Assembly: GCA_032718475.1 (NCBI GenBank) | Contig: JAUCBJ010003530.1 | Span: 48,835-112,834 of the forward strand | Origin: Nemertoderma westbladi | Taxonomy: Eukaryota; Xenacoelomorpha; Nemertodermatida; Nemertodermatidae | Direction of reading: 5' to 3' | DNA: 64,000 nucleotides | Made by a program: the position numbers and the translations under genes | The notes under the pieces: generated by a model | Told to the model about the DNA's origin: nothing | The model's input: the letters and a program-made list of their open reading frames with translations, nothing else | Databases searched by the model: none | Shown: piece by piece, positions 1 through 13,600 of the stretch | How positions within the stretch are numbered: position 1 is the stretch's first letter | How the letters are laid out: every line of letters starts with the position of its first letter

Positions 1-306
1 ATAGCAGATGGAAGGAAGGATTCAATAGCAGATGGAAGGAAGGTTGCAATAGCAGATGGAAGGAAGGTTGCAATAGCAGATGGAAGGAAGGTTGCAATAG
101 CAGATGGAAGGAAGGTTGCAATAGCAGATGGAAGGAAGGATTCAATAGCAGATGGAAGGAAGGTTGCAATAGCAGATGGAAGGAAGGTTGCAATAGCAGA
201 TGGAAGGAAGGTTGCAATAGCAGATGGAAGGAAGGTTGCAATAGCAGATGGAAGGAAGGTTGCAATAGCAGATGGAAGGAAGGTTGCAATAGCAGATGGA
301 AGGAAG

Positions 307-3300
307 GTTACAATAGGACATGGAAGGAAGGTTGCAATAGCAGATGGAAGGAAGGTTGCAATAGCAGATGGAAGGAAGGTTGCAATAGCAGATGGAAGGA
401 AGGTTGCAATAGCAGATGGAAGGAAGGTTGCATAAGCAGATGGAAGGAAGGTTGCAATAGCAGATGTAAGGAAGGTTGCAATAGGACATGGAAGGAAGGT
501 TGCAATAGCAGATGGAAGGAAGGATTCAATAGCAGATGGAAGGAAGGTTGCAATAGCAGATGGAAGGAAGGTTGCAATAGCAGATGGAAGGAAGGTTGCA
601 ATAGCAGATGGAAGGAAGGATTCAATAGCAGATGGAAGGAAGGTTGCAATAGCAGATGGAAGGAAGGTTGCAATAGCAGATGGAAGGAAGGTTGCAATAG
701 CAGATGGAAGGAAGGTTGCAATAGCAGATGGAAGGAAGGTTGCAATAGCAGATGGAAGGAAGGATTCAATAGCAGATGGAAGGAAGGTTGCAATAGCAGA
801 TGGAAGGAAGGTTGCAATAGCAGATGGAAGGAAGGTTGCAATATCAGATGGAAGGAAGGTTGCAATAGCAGATGGAAGGAAGGTTGCAATAGCAGATGGA
901 AGGAAGGTTGCAATAGCAGATGGAAGGAAGGTTACAATAGCAGATGGAAGGAAGAATTCAATAGCAGATGGAAGGACGGTTGCAATAGCAGATGGAAGGA
1001 AGGTTGCAATAGCAGATGGAAGGAAGGTTGCAATAGCAGATGGAAGGAAGGTTGCAATAGCAGATGGAAGGAAGGTTGCAATAGCAGATGGAAGGGGAAG
1101 ATTGCAATAGCAGATGGAAGGAAGGTTGCAATAGCAGATGGAAGGAAGGTTGCAATAGCAGATGGAAGGAAGGTTGCAATAGCAGATGGAAGGAAGGTTG
1201 CAATAGCAGATGGAAGGAAGGTTGCAATAGGACATGGAAGGAAGGTTGCAATAGCAGTTGGAAGGAAGGTTGCAATAGCAGATGGAAGGAAGGTTGCAAT
1301 AGCAGATGGAAGGAAGGTTGCAATAGCAGATGGAAGGAAGAATTCAATAGCAGATGGAAGGAAGGTTGCAATAGCAGATGGAAGGAAGGTTGCATTAGCA
1401 GATGGAAGGAAGGTTGCAATAGCAGATGTAAGGAAGGTTGCAATAGGATATGGAAGGAAGGTTGCAATAGCAGATGGAAGGAAGGTTGCAATAGGACATG
1501 GAAGGAAGGTTGCAATAGCAGTTGGAAGGAAGGTTGCAATAGCAGATGGAAGGAAGGTTGCAATAGCAGATGGAAGGAAGGTTGCAATAGCAGATGAAAG
1601 GAAGGTTGCAATAGCAGATGGAAGGAAGGTTGCAATAGCAGATGTAAGGAAGGTTGCAATAGGATATGGAAGGAAGGTTGCAATAGCAGATGGAAGGAAG
1701 GTTGCAATAGCAGATGGAAGGAAGGATTCAATAGCAGATGGAAGGAAGGTTGCAATAGCAGATGGAAGGAAGGTTGCAATAGCAGATGGAAGGAAGGTTG
1801 CAATAGCAGATGGAAGGAAGGTTGCAATAGCAGATGGAAGGAAGGTTGCAATAGCAGATGGAAGGAAGGTTGCAATAGCAGATGGAAGGAAGTTTGCAAT
1901 AGCAGATTGAAGGAAGAATTCAATAGCAGATGGAAGGAAGGTTGCAATAGCAGATGGAAGGAAGGTTGCAATAGCAGATGGAAGGAAGGTTGCAATAGCA
2001 GATGGAAGGAAGGTTGCAATAGCAGATGGAAGGAAGGTTGCAATAGCAGATGGAAGGAAGATTGCAATAGCAGATGGAAGGAAGGTTGCAATAGCAGATG
2101 GAAGGAAGGTTGCAATAGCAGATGGAAGGAAGGTTGCAATAGGACATGGAAGGAAGGTTGCAATAGCAGTTTGAAGGAAGGTTGCAATAGCAGATGGAAG
2201 GAAGGTTGCAATAGCATATGGAAGGAAGGTTGCAATAGCAGATGAAAGGAAGGTTGCAATAGCAGATGGAAGGAAGGTTGCAATAGCAGATGGAAGGAAG
2301 GATTCAATAGCAGATGGAAGGAAGGTTGCAATAGCAGATGGAAGGAAGGTTGCAATAGCAGATGGAAGGAAGGTTGCAATAGCAGATGGAAGGAAGGTTG
2401 CAATAGCAGATGGAAGGAAGGTTGCAATAGCAGATGGAAGGAAGGTTGCAATAGCAGATGGAAGGAAGGTTGCAATAGCAGATGGAAGGAAGGTTGCAAT
2501 AGCAGATGGAAGGAAGGTTGCAATAGCAGATGGAAGGAAGAATTCAATAGCAGATGGAAGGAAGGTTGCAATAGCAGATGGAAGGAAGGTTGCAATAGCA
2601 GATGGAAGGAAGGTTGCAATAGCAGATGGAAGGAAGAATTCAATAGCAGATGGAAGGAAGGTTGCAATAGCAGATGGAAGGAAGGTTGCAATAGCAGATG
2701 GAAGGAAGGTTGCAATAGCAGATGGAAGGAAGGTTGCAATAGCAGATGGAAGGAAGGTTGCAATAGCAGATGGAAGGAAGGTTGCAATAGCAGATGGAAG
2801 GAAGAATTCAATAGCAGATGGAAGGAAGGTTGCAATAGCAGATGGAAGGAAGGTTGCAATATCAGATGGAAGGAAGGTTGCAATAGCAGATGGAAGGAAG
2901 GTTGCAATAGCAGATGGAAGGAAGAATTCAATAGCAGATGGAAGGAAGGTTGCAATAGCAGATGGAAGGAAGGTTGCAATAGCAGATGGAAGGAAGGTTG
3001 CAATAGCAGATGTAAGGAAGGTTGCAATAGGACATGGAAGGAAGGTTGCAATAGCAGATGGAAGGAAGGTTGCAATAGCAGATGGAAGGAAGGATTCAAT
3101 AGCAGATGGAAGGAAGGTTGCAATAGCAGATGGAAGGAAGGTTGCAATAGCAGATGGAAGGAAGGTTGCAATAGCAGATGGAAGGAAGGTTGCAATAGCA
3201 GATGGAAGGAAGGTTACAATAGGACATGGAAGGAAGGTTGCAATAGCAGATGGAAGGAAGGTTGCAATAGCAGATGGAAGGAAGGTTGCAATAGCAGATG

Positions 3301-6300
3301 GAAGGAAGGTTGCAATAGCAGATGGAAGGAAGGTTGCAATAGCAGATGGAAGGAAGGTTGCAATAGCAGATGTAAGGAAGGTTGCAATAGGACATGGAAG
3401 GAAGGTTGCAATAGCAGATGGAAGGAAGGATTCAATAGCAGATGGAAGGAAGGTTGCAATAGCAGATGGAAGGAAGGTTGCAATAGCAGATGGAAGGAAG
3501 GTTGCAATAGCAGATGGAAGGAAGGATTCAATAGCAGATGGAAGGAAGGTTGCAATAGCAGATGGAAGGAAGGTTGCAATAGCAGATGGAAGGAAGGTTG
3601 CAATAGCAGATGGAAGGAAGGTTGCAATAGCAGATGGAAGGAAGGTTGCAATAGCAGATGGAAGGAAGGATTCAATAGCAGATGGAAGGAAGGTTGCAAT
3701 AGCAGATGGAAGGAAGGTTGCAATAGCAGATGGAAGGAAGGTTGCAATAGCAGATGGAAGGAAGGTTGCAATAGCAGATGGAAGGAAGGTTGTAATAGCA
3801 GATGGAAGGAAGGTTGCAATAGCAGATGGAAGGAAGGTTACAATAGCAGATGGAAGGAAGAATTCAATAGCAGATGGAAGGACGGTTGCAATAGCAGATG
3901 GAAGGAAGGTTGCAATAGCAGATGGAAGGAAGGTTGCAATAGCAGATGGAAGGAAGGTTGCAATAGCAGATGGAAGGAAGGTTGCAATAGCAGATGGAAG
4001 GAAGATTGCAATAGCAGATGGAAGGAAGGTTGCAATAGCAGATGGAAGGAAGGTTGCAATAGCAGATGGAAGGAAGGTTGCAATAGCAGATGGAAGGAAG
4101 GTTGCAATAGCAGATGGAAGGAAGGTTGCAATAGGACATGGAAGGAAGGTTGCAATAGCAGTTGGAAGGAAGGTTGCAATAGCAGATGGAAGGAAGGTTG
4201 CAATAGCAGATGGAAGGAAGGTTGCAATAGCAGATGGAAGGAAGAATTCAATAGCAGATGGAAGGAAGGTTGCAATAGCAGATGGAAGGAAGGTTGCAAT
4301 AGCAGATGGAAGGAAGGTTGCAATAGCAGATGTAAGGAAGGTTGCAATAGGATATGGAAGGAAGGTTGCAATAGCAGATGGAAGGAAGGTTGCAATAGGA
4401 CATGGAAGGAAGGTTGCAATAGCAGTTGGAAGGAAGGTTGCAATAGCAGATGGAAGGAAGGTTGCAATAGCAGATGGAAGGAAGGTTGCAATAGCAGATG
4501 AAAGGAAGGTTGCAATAGCAGATGGAAGGAAGGTTGCAATAGCAGATGTAAGGAAGGTTGCAATAGGATATGGAAGGAAGGTTGCAATAGCAGATGGAAG
4601 GAAGGTTGCAATAGCAGATGGAAGGAAGGATTCAATAGCAGATGGAAGGAAGGTTGCAATAGCAGATGGAAGGAAGGTTGCAATAGCAGATGGAAGGAAG
4701 GTTGCAATAGCAGATGGAAGGAAGGTTGCAATAGCAGATGGAAGGAAGGTTGCAATAGCAGATGGAAGGAAGGTTGCAATAGCAGATGGAAGGAAGTTTG
4801 CAATAGCAGATTGAAGGAAGAATTCAATAGCAGATGGAAGGAAGGTTGCAATAGCAGATGGAAGGAAGGTTGCAATAGCAGATGGAAGGAAGGTTGCAAT
4901 AGCAGATGGAAGGAAGGTTGCAATAGCAGATGGAAGGAAGGTTGCAATAGCAGATGGAAGGAAGATTGCAATAGCAGATGGAAGGAAGGTTGCAATAGCA
5001 GATGGAAGGAAGGTTGCAATAGCAGATGGAAGGAAGGTTGCAATAGGACATGGAAGGAAGGTTGCAATAGCAGTTTGAAGGAAGGTTGCAATAGCAGATG
5101 GAAGGAAGGTTGCAATAGCAGATGGATGGAAGGTTGCAATAGCAGATGAAAGGAAGGTTGCAATAGCAGATGGAAGGAAGGTTGCAATAGCAGATGGAAG
5201 GAAGGATTCAATAGCAGATGGAAGGAAGGTTGCAATAGCAGATGGAAGGAAGGTTGCAATAGCAGATGGAAGGAAGGTTGCAATAGCAGATGGAAGGAAG
5301 GTTGCAATAGCAGATGGAAGGAAGGTTGCAATAGCAGATGGAAGGAAGGTTGCAATAGCAGATGGAAGGAAGGTTGCAATAGCAGATGGAAGGAAGGTTG
5401 CAATAGCAGATGGAAGGAAGAATTCAATAGCAGATGGAAGGAAGGTTGCAATAGCAGATGGAAGGAAGGTTGCAATATCAGATGGAAGGAAGGTTGCAAT
5501 AGCAGATGGAAGGAAGGTTGCAATAGCAGATGGAAGGAAGAATTCAATAGCAGATGGAAGGAAGGTTGCAATAGCAGATGGAAGGAAGGTTGCAATAGCA
5601 GATGGAAGGAAGGTTGCAATAGCAGATGTAAGGAAGGTTGCAATAGGACATGGAAGGAAGGTTGCAATAGCAGATGGAAGGAAGGTTGCAATAGCAGATG
5701 GAAGGAAGGATTCAATAGCAGATGGAAGGAAGGTTGCAATAGCAGATGGAAGGAAGGTTGCAATAGCAGATGGAAGGAAGGTTGCAATAGCAGATGGAAG
5801 GAAGGTTGCAATAGCAGATGGAAGGAAGGTTACAATAGGACATGGAAGGAAGGTTGCAATAGCAGATGGAAGGAAGGTTGCAATAGCAGATGGAAGGAAG
5901 GTTGCAATAGCAGATGGAAGGAAGGTTGCAATAGCAGATGGAAGGAAGGTTGCAATAGCAGATGGAAGGAAGGTTGCAATAGCAGATGTAAGGAAGGTTG
6001 CAATAGGACATGGAAGGAAGGTTGCAATAGCAGATGGAAGGAAGGATTCAATAGCAGATGGAAGGAAGGTTGCAATAGCAGATGGAAGGAAGGTTGCAAT
6101 AGCAGATGGAAGGAAGGTTGCAATAGCAGATGGAAGGAAGGATTCAATAGCAGATGGAAGGAAGGTTGCAATAGCAGATGGAAGGAAGGTTGCAATAGCA
6201 GATGGAAGGAAGGTTGCAATAGCAGATGGAAGGAAGGTTGCAATAGCAGATGGAAGGAAGGTTGCAATAGCAGATGGAAGGAAGGATTCAATAGCAGATG

Positions 6301-8670
6301 GAAGGAAGGTTGCAATAGCAGATGGAAGGAAGGTTGCAATAGCAGATGGAAGGAAGGTTGCAATAGCAGATGGAAGGAAGGTTGCAATAGCAGATGGAAG
6401 GAAGGTTGTAATAGCAGATGGAAGGAAGGTTGCAATAGCAGATGGAAGGAAGGTTACAATAGCAGATGGAAGGAAGAATTCAATAGCAGATGGAAGGACG
6501 GTTGCAATAGCAGATGGAAGGAAGGTTGCAATAGCAGATGGAAGGAAGGTTGCAATAGCAGATGGAAGGAAGGTTGCAATAGCAGATGGAAGGAAGGTTG
6601 CAATAGCAGATGGAAGGAAGATTGCAATAGCAGATGGAAGGAAGGTTGCAATAGCAGATGGAAGGAAGGTTGCAATAGCAGATGGAAGGAAGGTTGCAAT
6701 AGCAGATGGAAGGAAGGTTGCAATAGCAGATGGAAGGAAGGTTGCAATAGGACATGGAAGGAAGGTTGCAATAGCAGTTGGAAGGAAGGTTGCAATAGCA
6801 GATGGAAGGAAGGTTGCAATAGCAGATGGAAGGAAGGTTGCAATAGCAGATGGAAGGAAGAATTCAATAGCAGATGGAAGGAAGGTTGCAATAGCAGATG
6901 GAAGGAAGGTTGCAATAGCAGATGGAAGGAAGGTTGCAATAGCAGATGTAAGGAAGGTTGCAATAGGATATGGAAGGAAGGTTGCAATAGCAGATGGAAG
7001 GAAGGTTGCAATAGGACATGGAAGGAAGGTTGCAATAGCAGTTGGAAGGAAGGTTGCAATAGCAGATGGAAGGAAGGTTGCAATAGCAGATGGAAGGAAG
7101 GTTGCAATAGCAGATGAAAGGAAGGTTGCAATAGCAGATGGAAGGAAGGTTGCAATAGCAGATGTAAGGAAGGTTGCAATAGGATATGGAAGGAAGGTTG
7201 CAATAGCAGATGGAAGGAAGGTTGCAATAGCAGATGGAAGGAAGGATTCAATAGCAGATGGAAGGAAGGTTGCAATAGCAGATGGAAGGAAGGTTGCAAT
7301 AGCAGATGGAAGGAAGGTTGCAATAGCAGATGGAAGGAAGGTTGCAATAGCAGATGGAAGGAAGGTTGCAATAGCAGATGGAAGGAAGGTTGCAATAGCA
7401 GATGGAAGGAAGTTTGCAATAGCAGATTGAAGGAAGAATTCAATAGCAGATGGAAGGAAGGTTGCAATAGCAGATGGAAGGAAGGTTGCAATAGCAGATG
7501 GAAGGAAGGTTGCAATAGCAGATGGAAGGAAGGTTGCAATAGCAGATGGAAGGAAGGTTGCAATAGCAGATGGAAGGAAGATTGCAATAGCAGATGGAAG
7601 GAAGGTTGCAATAGCAGATGGAAGGAAGGTTGCAATAGCAGATGGAAGGAAGGTTGCAATAGGACATGGAAGGAAGGTTGCAATAGCAGTTTGAAGGAAG
7701 GTTGCAATAGCAGATGGAAGGAAGGTTGCAATAGCAGATGGATGGAAGGTTGCAATAGCAGATGAAAGGAAGGTTGCAATAGCAGATGGAAGGAAGGTTG
7801 CAATAGCAGATGGAAGGAAGGATTCAATAGCAGATGGAAGGAAGGTTGCAATAGCAGATGGAAGGAAGGTTGCAATAGCAGATGGAAGGAAGGTTGCAAT
7901 AGCAGATGGAAGGAAGGTTGCAATAGCAGATGGAAGGAAGGTTGCAATAGCAGATGGAAGGAAGGTTGCAATAGCAGATGGAAGGAAGGTTGCAATAGCA
8001 GATGGAAGGAAGGTTGCAATAGCAGATGGAAGGAAGGTTGCAATAGCAGATGGAAGGAAGAATTCAATAGCAGATGGAAGGAAGGTTGCAATAGCAGATG
8101 GAAGGAAGGTTGCAATAGCAGATGGAAGGAAGGTTGCAATAGCAGATGGAAGGAAGAATTCAATAGCAGATGGAAGGAAGGTTGCAATAGCAGATGGAAG
8201 GAAGGTTGCAATAGCAGATGGAAGGAAGGTTGCAATAGCAGATGGAAGGAAGGTTGCAATAGCAGATGGAAGGAAGGTTGCAATAGCAGATGGAAGGAAG
8301 GTTGCAATAGCAGATGGAAGGAAGAATTCAATAGCAGATGGAAGGAAGGTTGCAATAGCAGATGGAAGGAAGGTTGCAATAGCAGATGGAAGGAAGGTTG
8401 CAATAGCAGATGGAAGGAAGGTTGCAATAGCAGATGGAAGGAAGAATTCAATAGCAGATGGAAGGAAGGTTGCAATAGCAGATGGAAGGAAGGTTGCAAT
8501 AGCAGATGGAAGGAAGGTTGCAATAGCAGATGTAAGGAAGGTTGCAATAGGACATGGAAGGAAGGTTGCAATAGCAGATGGAAGGAAGGTTGCAATAGCA
8601 GATGGAAGGAAGGATTCAATAGCAGATGGAAGGAAGGTTGCAATAGCAGATGGAAGGAAGGTTGCAATAG
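307..8670 (+). repeat. Three-copy higher-order repeat within the 24-bp array
   Basis: Blocks of variant units recur in the same order. The landmark GGTTACAATAGGACATGG occurs at 306, 3,212 and 5,828. The unit containing GATTGAAGG recurs near 1,907, 4,811 and 7,427, and the GGATTC variant at 3,092, 5,708 and 8,612. Copy 1 is about 307-3,212 (2,904 + 2 bp), copy 2 is 3,213-5,828 (2,616 bp) and copy 3 is 5,829 to about 8,670. Copy 2 lacks 288 bp, exactly 12 units, carrying two of the four GAATTC variants present in copies 1 and 3. The extra 2 bp of copy 1 are its private insertion near 1,094. Similarity is lost between 8,620 and 8,733. Confidence 0.9.
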
Positions 8671-10659
8671 CAGATAGAAGGAAGGTTTCAATAGCAGATG
8701 GAAGGAAGGTTGCAATAGCAGATGGAAGGAAGGTTGCAATAGCAGATGGAAGGAAGGTTGCAATAGCAGATGGAAGGAAGGTTGCAATAGCAGATGGAAG
8801 GAAGAATTCAATAGCAGATGGAAGGAAGGTTGCAATAGCAGATGGAAGGAAGGTTGCAATAGCAGATGGAAGGAAGGTTGCAATAGCAGATGGAAGGAAG
8901 GTTGCAATAGCAGATGGAAGGAAGGTTGCAATAGCAGATGGAAGGAATGTTGCAATAGCAGATGGAAGGAAGGTTGCAATAGCAGATGGAAGGAAGGTTG
9001 CAATAGCAGATGGAAGGAAGGTTGCAATAGCAGATGGAAGGAAGGTTGCAATAGCAGATGGAAGGAAGGTTGCAATAGCAGATGGAAGGAAGATTGCAAT
9101 AGCAGATGGAAGGAAGGTTGCAATAGCAGATGGAAGGAAGGTTGCAATAGCAGATGGAAGGAAGGTTGCAATAGCAGATGGAAGGAAGGTTGCAATAGCA
9201 GATGGAAGGAAGGTTGCAATAGGACATGGAAGGAAGGTTGCAATAGCAGTTGGAAGGAAGGTTGCAATAGCAGATGGAAGGAAGGTTGCAATAGCACATG
9301 GAAGGAAGATTGCAATAGCAGATGAAAGGAAGGTTGCAATAGCAGATGGAAGGAAGGTTGCAATAGCAGATGGAAGGAAGGTTGCAATAGCAGATGGAAG
9401 GAAGGTTGCAATAGCAGATGGAAGGAAGGTTGCAATAGCAGATGTAAGGAAGGTTGCAATAGGATATGGAAGGAAGGTTGCAATAGCAGATGGAAGGAAG
9501 GTTGCAATAGCAGATGGAAGGAATGTTTCAATAGCAGATGGAAGAAAGGTTGCAATAGCAGATGGAAGGAAGGTTGCAATAGCAAATGGAAGGAAGGTTG
9601 CAATAGCAGATGGAAGGAAGGTTGCAATAGCAGATGGAAGGAAGGTTGCAATAGCAGATTGAAGGAAGGTTGCAATAGCAGATGGAAGGAAGGTTGCAAT
9701 AGCAGATGGAAGGAAGGTTGCAATAGCAGATGGAAGGAAGGTTGCAATAGCAGATGGAAGGAATGTTGCAGTAGCAGATGGAAGGAAGGTTGCAATAGCA
9801 GATGGAAGGAAGGTTGCAATAGCAGATGGAAGGAAGGTTGCAATAGCAGATGGAAGGAAGGTTGCAATGGCAGATGGAAGGAAGGTTGTAATAGCAGATG
9901 GAAGGAAGGATTCAATAGCAGATGGAAGGAAGGTTGCAATATCAGATGGAAGGAAGGTTGCATTAGCAGATGGAAGGAAGGATGCAATAGCAGATGGAAG
10001 TAAGGATTCAATAGCAGAAGGAAGGAAGGTTGCAATAGCAGATGGAAGGAAGGTTGCAATAGCAGATGGAAGGAAGGTTGCAATAGCAGATGGAAGGAAG
10101 GTTGCAATAGCAGATGGAAGGAAGGTTGCAATAGCAGATGGAAGGAAGGTTGCAATAGCAGAAGGAAGGAAGTTTGCATTAGCAGATGGAAGGAAGGTTG
10201 CAATAGCAGATGGAAGGAAGGTTGCAATAGCAGATGGAAGGAAGGTTGCAATAGCAGATGGAAGGAAGGTTGCAATAGCAGATGGAAGGAAGGTTGCAAT
10301 AGCAGATGGAAGGAAGGTCGCATTAGCAGATGGAAGGAAGGTCGCATTAGCAGATGGAAGGAAGGTTGCATTAGCAGATGGAAGTAAGGATTCAATAGCA
10401 GAAGGAAGGAAGGTTGCAATAGCAGATGGAAGGAAGGTTGCAATAGCAGATGGAAGGAAGGTTGCAATAGCAGATGGAAGGAAGGTTGCAATAGCAGATG
10501 GAAGGAAGGTTGCAATAGCAGATGGAAGGAAGGTTGCAATAGCAGATGGAAGGGAGGATGCAATAGCAGATGGAAGGAAGGTTGCAATAGCAGATGGAAG
10601 GAAGGTTGCATTAGCAGATGGAAGGAAGGTTGCAATAGCAGATGGAAGTAAAGTTGCAA

Positions 10660-13600
10660 TAGGACATGGAAGGAAGGTTTCAAGATGCAACCTTCCAAGG
10701 TTGCAAATAGCAGATGGAAGGAAGGTTGCAATAGTAGATGGAAGGAAGGTTGTAATAGCAGATGGAAGGAAGGTTGCAATAGCAGATGGAAGGAAGGTTG
10801 CAATAGCAGATGGAAGGAAGGTTGCAATAGCAGATGGAAGGAAGGTTGCATTAGCAGATGGAAGGAAGGTTGCAATAGCAGATGGAAGTAAAGTTGCAAT
10901 AGGACATGGAAGGAAGGTTTCAAGATGCAACCTTCCAAGGTTGCAAATAGCAGATGGAAGGAAGGTTGCAATAGTAGATGGAAGGAAGGTTGTAATAGCA
11001 GATGGAAGGAAGGTTGCAATAGCAGATGGAAGGAAGGTTGCAATAGCAGATGGAAGGAAGGTTGCAATAGTAGATGGAAGGAAGGTTGTAATAGCAGATG
11101 GAAGGAAGGTTGCAATAGCAGATGGAAGGAAGGTTGGAATAGCAGATGGAAGGAAGGTTAAAATAGCAGATGGAAGGAAGGTTGCAATAGCAGATGGAAG
11201 GAAGGTTGCAATGGCAGATGGTAGGAAGTTTGCAATAGCAGATGGAAGGAAGGTTGCAATAGCAGATGGAAGGAAGGTTGCAATAGCAGATGGAAGGAAG
11301 GTTGCAATAGCAGATGGAAGGAAGGTTAAAATAGCAGATGGAAGGAAGGTTTCAATAGCAGATGGAAGGAAGGTTGCAATAGCAGATGGAAGGAAGGTTG
11401 CAATAGCAGATGGAAGGAAGGTTGCAATAGCAGATGGAAGGAAGGTTGCAATAGCAGATGGAAGGAAGGTTGGAATAGCAGATGGAAGGAAGGTTGGAAT
11501 AGCAGATGGAAGGAAGGTTAAAATAGCAGATGGAAGGAAGGTTTCAATAGCAGATGGAAGGAAGGTTGCAATGGCAGATGGTAGGAAGTTTGCAATAGCA
11601 GATGGAAGGAAGGTTGCAATAGCAGATGGAAGGAAGGTTGCAATAGCAAATGGAAGGAAGGTTGCATTAGCAGATGGAAGGAAGGTTGCAATAGCAGATG
11701 GAAGTAAATTTGCAATAGCAGATGGAAGGAAGGTTGCAATAGGACATGGAAGGAAGGTTGCAAGATGCCACCTTCCAAGGTTGCAAATAGCAGATGGGAG
11801 GAAGGTTGCAATAGTAGATGGAAGGAAGGTTGCAATAGCAGATGGAAGTAAATTTGCAATAGCAGATGGAAGGAAGGTTGCAATAGCAGATGGAAGTAAA
11901 TTTGCAATAGCAGATGGAAGGAAGGTTGCAATAGGACATGGAAGGAAGGTTGCAAGATGCCACCTTCCAAGGTTGCAAATAGCAGATGGGAGGAAGGTTG
12001 CAATAGTAGATGGAAGGAAGGTTGCAATAGCAGATGGAAGGAAGGTTGCAATAGCAGATGGAAGGAAGGTTGCCATAGCAGATGGAAGGAAGGTTGCAAT
12101 AGCAGATGGAAGGAAGGTTGCAATAGCAGATGGAAGGAAGGTCGCATTAGCAGATGGAAGGAAGGTCGCATTAGCAGATGGAAGGAAGGTTGCATTAGCA
12201 GATGGAAGGAAGGATGCAATAGCAGATGGAAGTAAGGATTCAATAGCAGAAGGAAGGAAGGTTGCAATAGCAGATGGAAAGAAGGTTGCAATAGCAGATG
12301 GAAGGAAGGTTGCAATAGCAGATGGAAGGAAGGTTGCAATAGCAGATGGAAGGAAGGTTGCAATAGCAGATGGAAGGAAGGTTGCAATAGCAGATGGAAG
12401 GAAGGTTGCAATAGCAGATGGAAGGAAGGTTGCAATAGCAGAAGGAAGGAACTTTGCATTAGCAGATGGAAGGAAGGTTGCAATAGCAGATGGAAGGAAG
12501 GTTGCAATAGCAGATGAAGGAAGGTTGCAATAGCAGATGGAAGGAAGGTTGCAATAGCAGATGGAAGGAAGGTTGCAATAGCAGATGGAAGGGAGGATGC
12601 AATAGCAGATGGAAGGAAGGTTGCAATAGCAGATGGAAGGAAGATTGCAATAGCAGATGGAAGGAAGGTTGCATTAGCAGATGGAAGGAAGGTTGCAATA
12701 GCAGATGGAAGGAAGGTTGCAATAGCAGATGGAAGGAAGGTTGCAATAGCAGATGGAAGGAAGGTTGCAATAGCAGATGGAAGGAAGGTTGCAATAGCAG
12801 ATGGAAGGAAGGATGCAATAGCAGAAGGAAGGAAGGTTCAAATAGCAGATGGAAGGAAGATTGCAATAGCAGATGGAAGGAAGGTTGCATTAGCAGATGG
12901 AAGGTTGTTTGCAATAGCAGATGGAAGGAAGGTTGCAATAGCAGATGGAAGGATGGTTGCAATAGATCATGGAAGGAAGGTTGCAATAGCAGATGGAAGG
13001 AATGTTGCAATAGCAGATGGAAGGAAGATTGCAATAGCAGATGGAAGGAAGGTTGCAATAGCAGATGGAAGGAAGGTTGCAATAGCAGATGGAAGGAAGG
13101 TTGCAATAGCATATGGAAGGAAGGTTGCAATAGGAGATGGAAGGAAGGTTGCAATAGCAGATGGAAGGAAGGTTGCAATAGCAGATGAAAGGAAGGTTGC
13201 AATAGCAGATGGAAGGAAGGTTGCAATAGCAGATGGAAGGAAGGTTGCAATAGCAGATGGAAGGAAGGTTGCAATAGCAGATGGAAGGAAGGTTGCAATA
13301 GCAGATGGAAGGAAGGTTGCATTAGCAGATGGTAGGAAGGTTGCAATAGCAGATGGAAGTAAAGTTGCAATAGCAGATGGAAGGAAGGTTGTTATAGCAG
13401 ATGGAAGGAAGGTTGCAATAGGACATGGAAGGAAGGTTTCAAGATGCAACCTTCCAAGGTTGCAAATAGCAGATGGAAGGAAGGTTGCAATAGTAGATGG
13501 AAGGAAGGTTGTAATAGCAGATGGAAGGAAGGTTGCAATAGCAGATGGAAGGAAGGTTGCAATAGCAGATGGAAGGAAGGTTGCAATAGCAGATGGAAGG

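Noticed and set aside
932-12076. A 3,714-codon reverse ORF and many other long ORFs in the 24-bp array
   Set aside because: The repeat unit has no stop in five of six frames, so length means nothing. Frames are cut by out-of-register indels and by stop-making substitutions.
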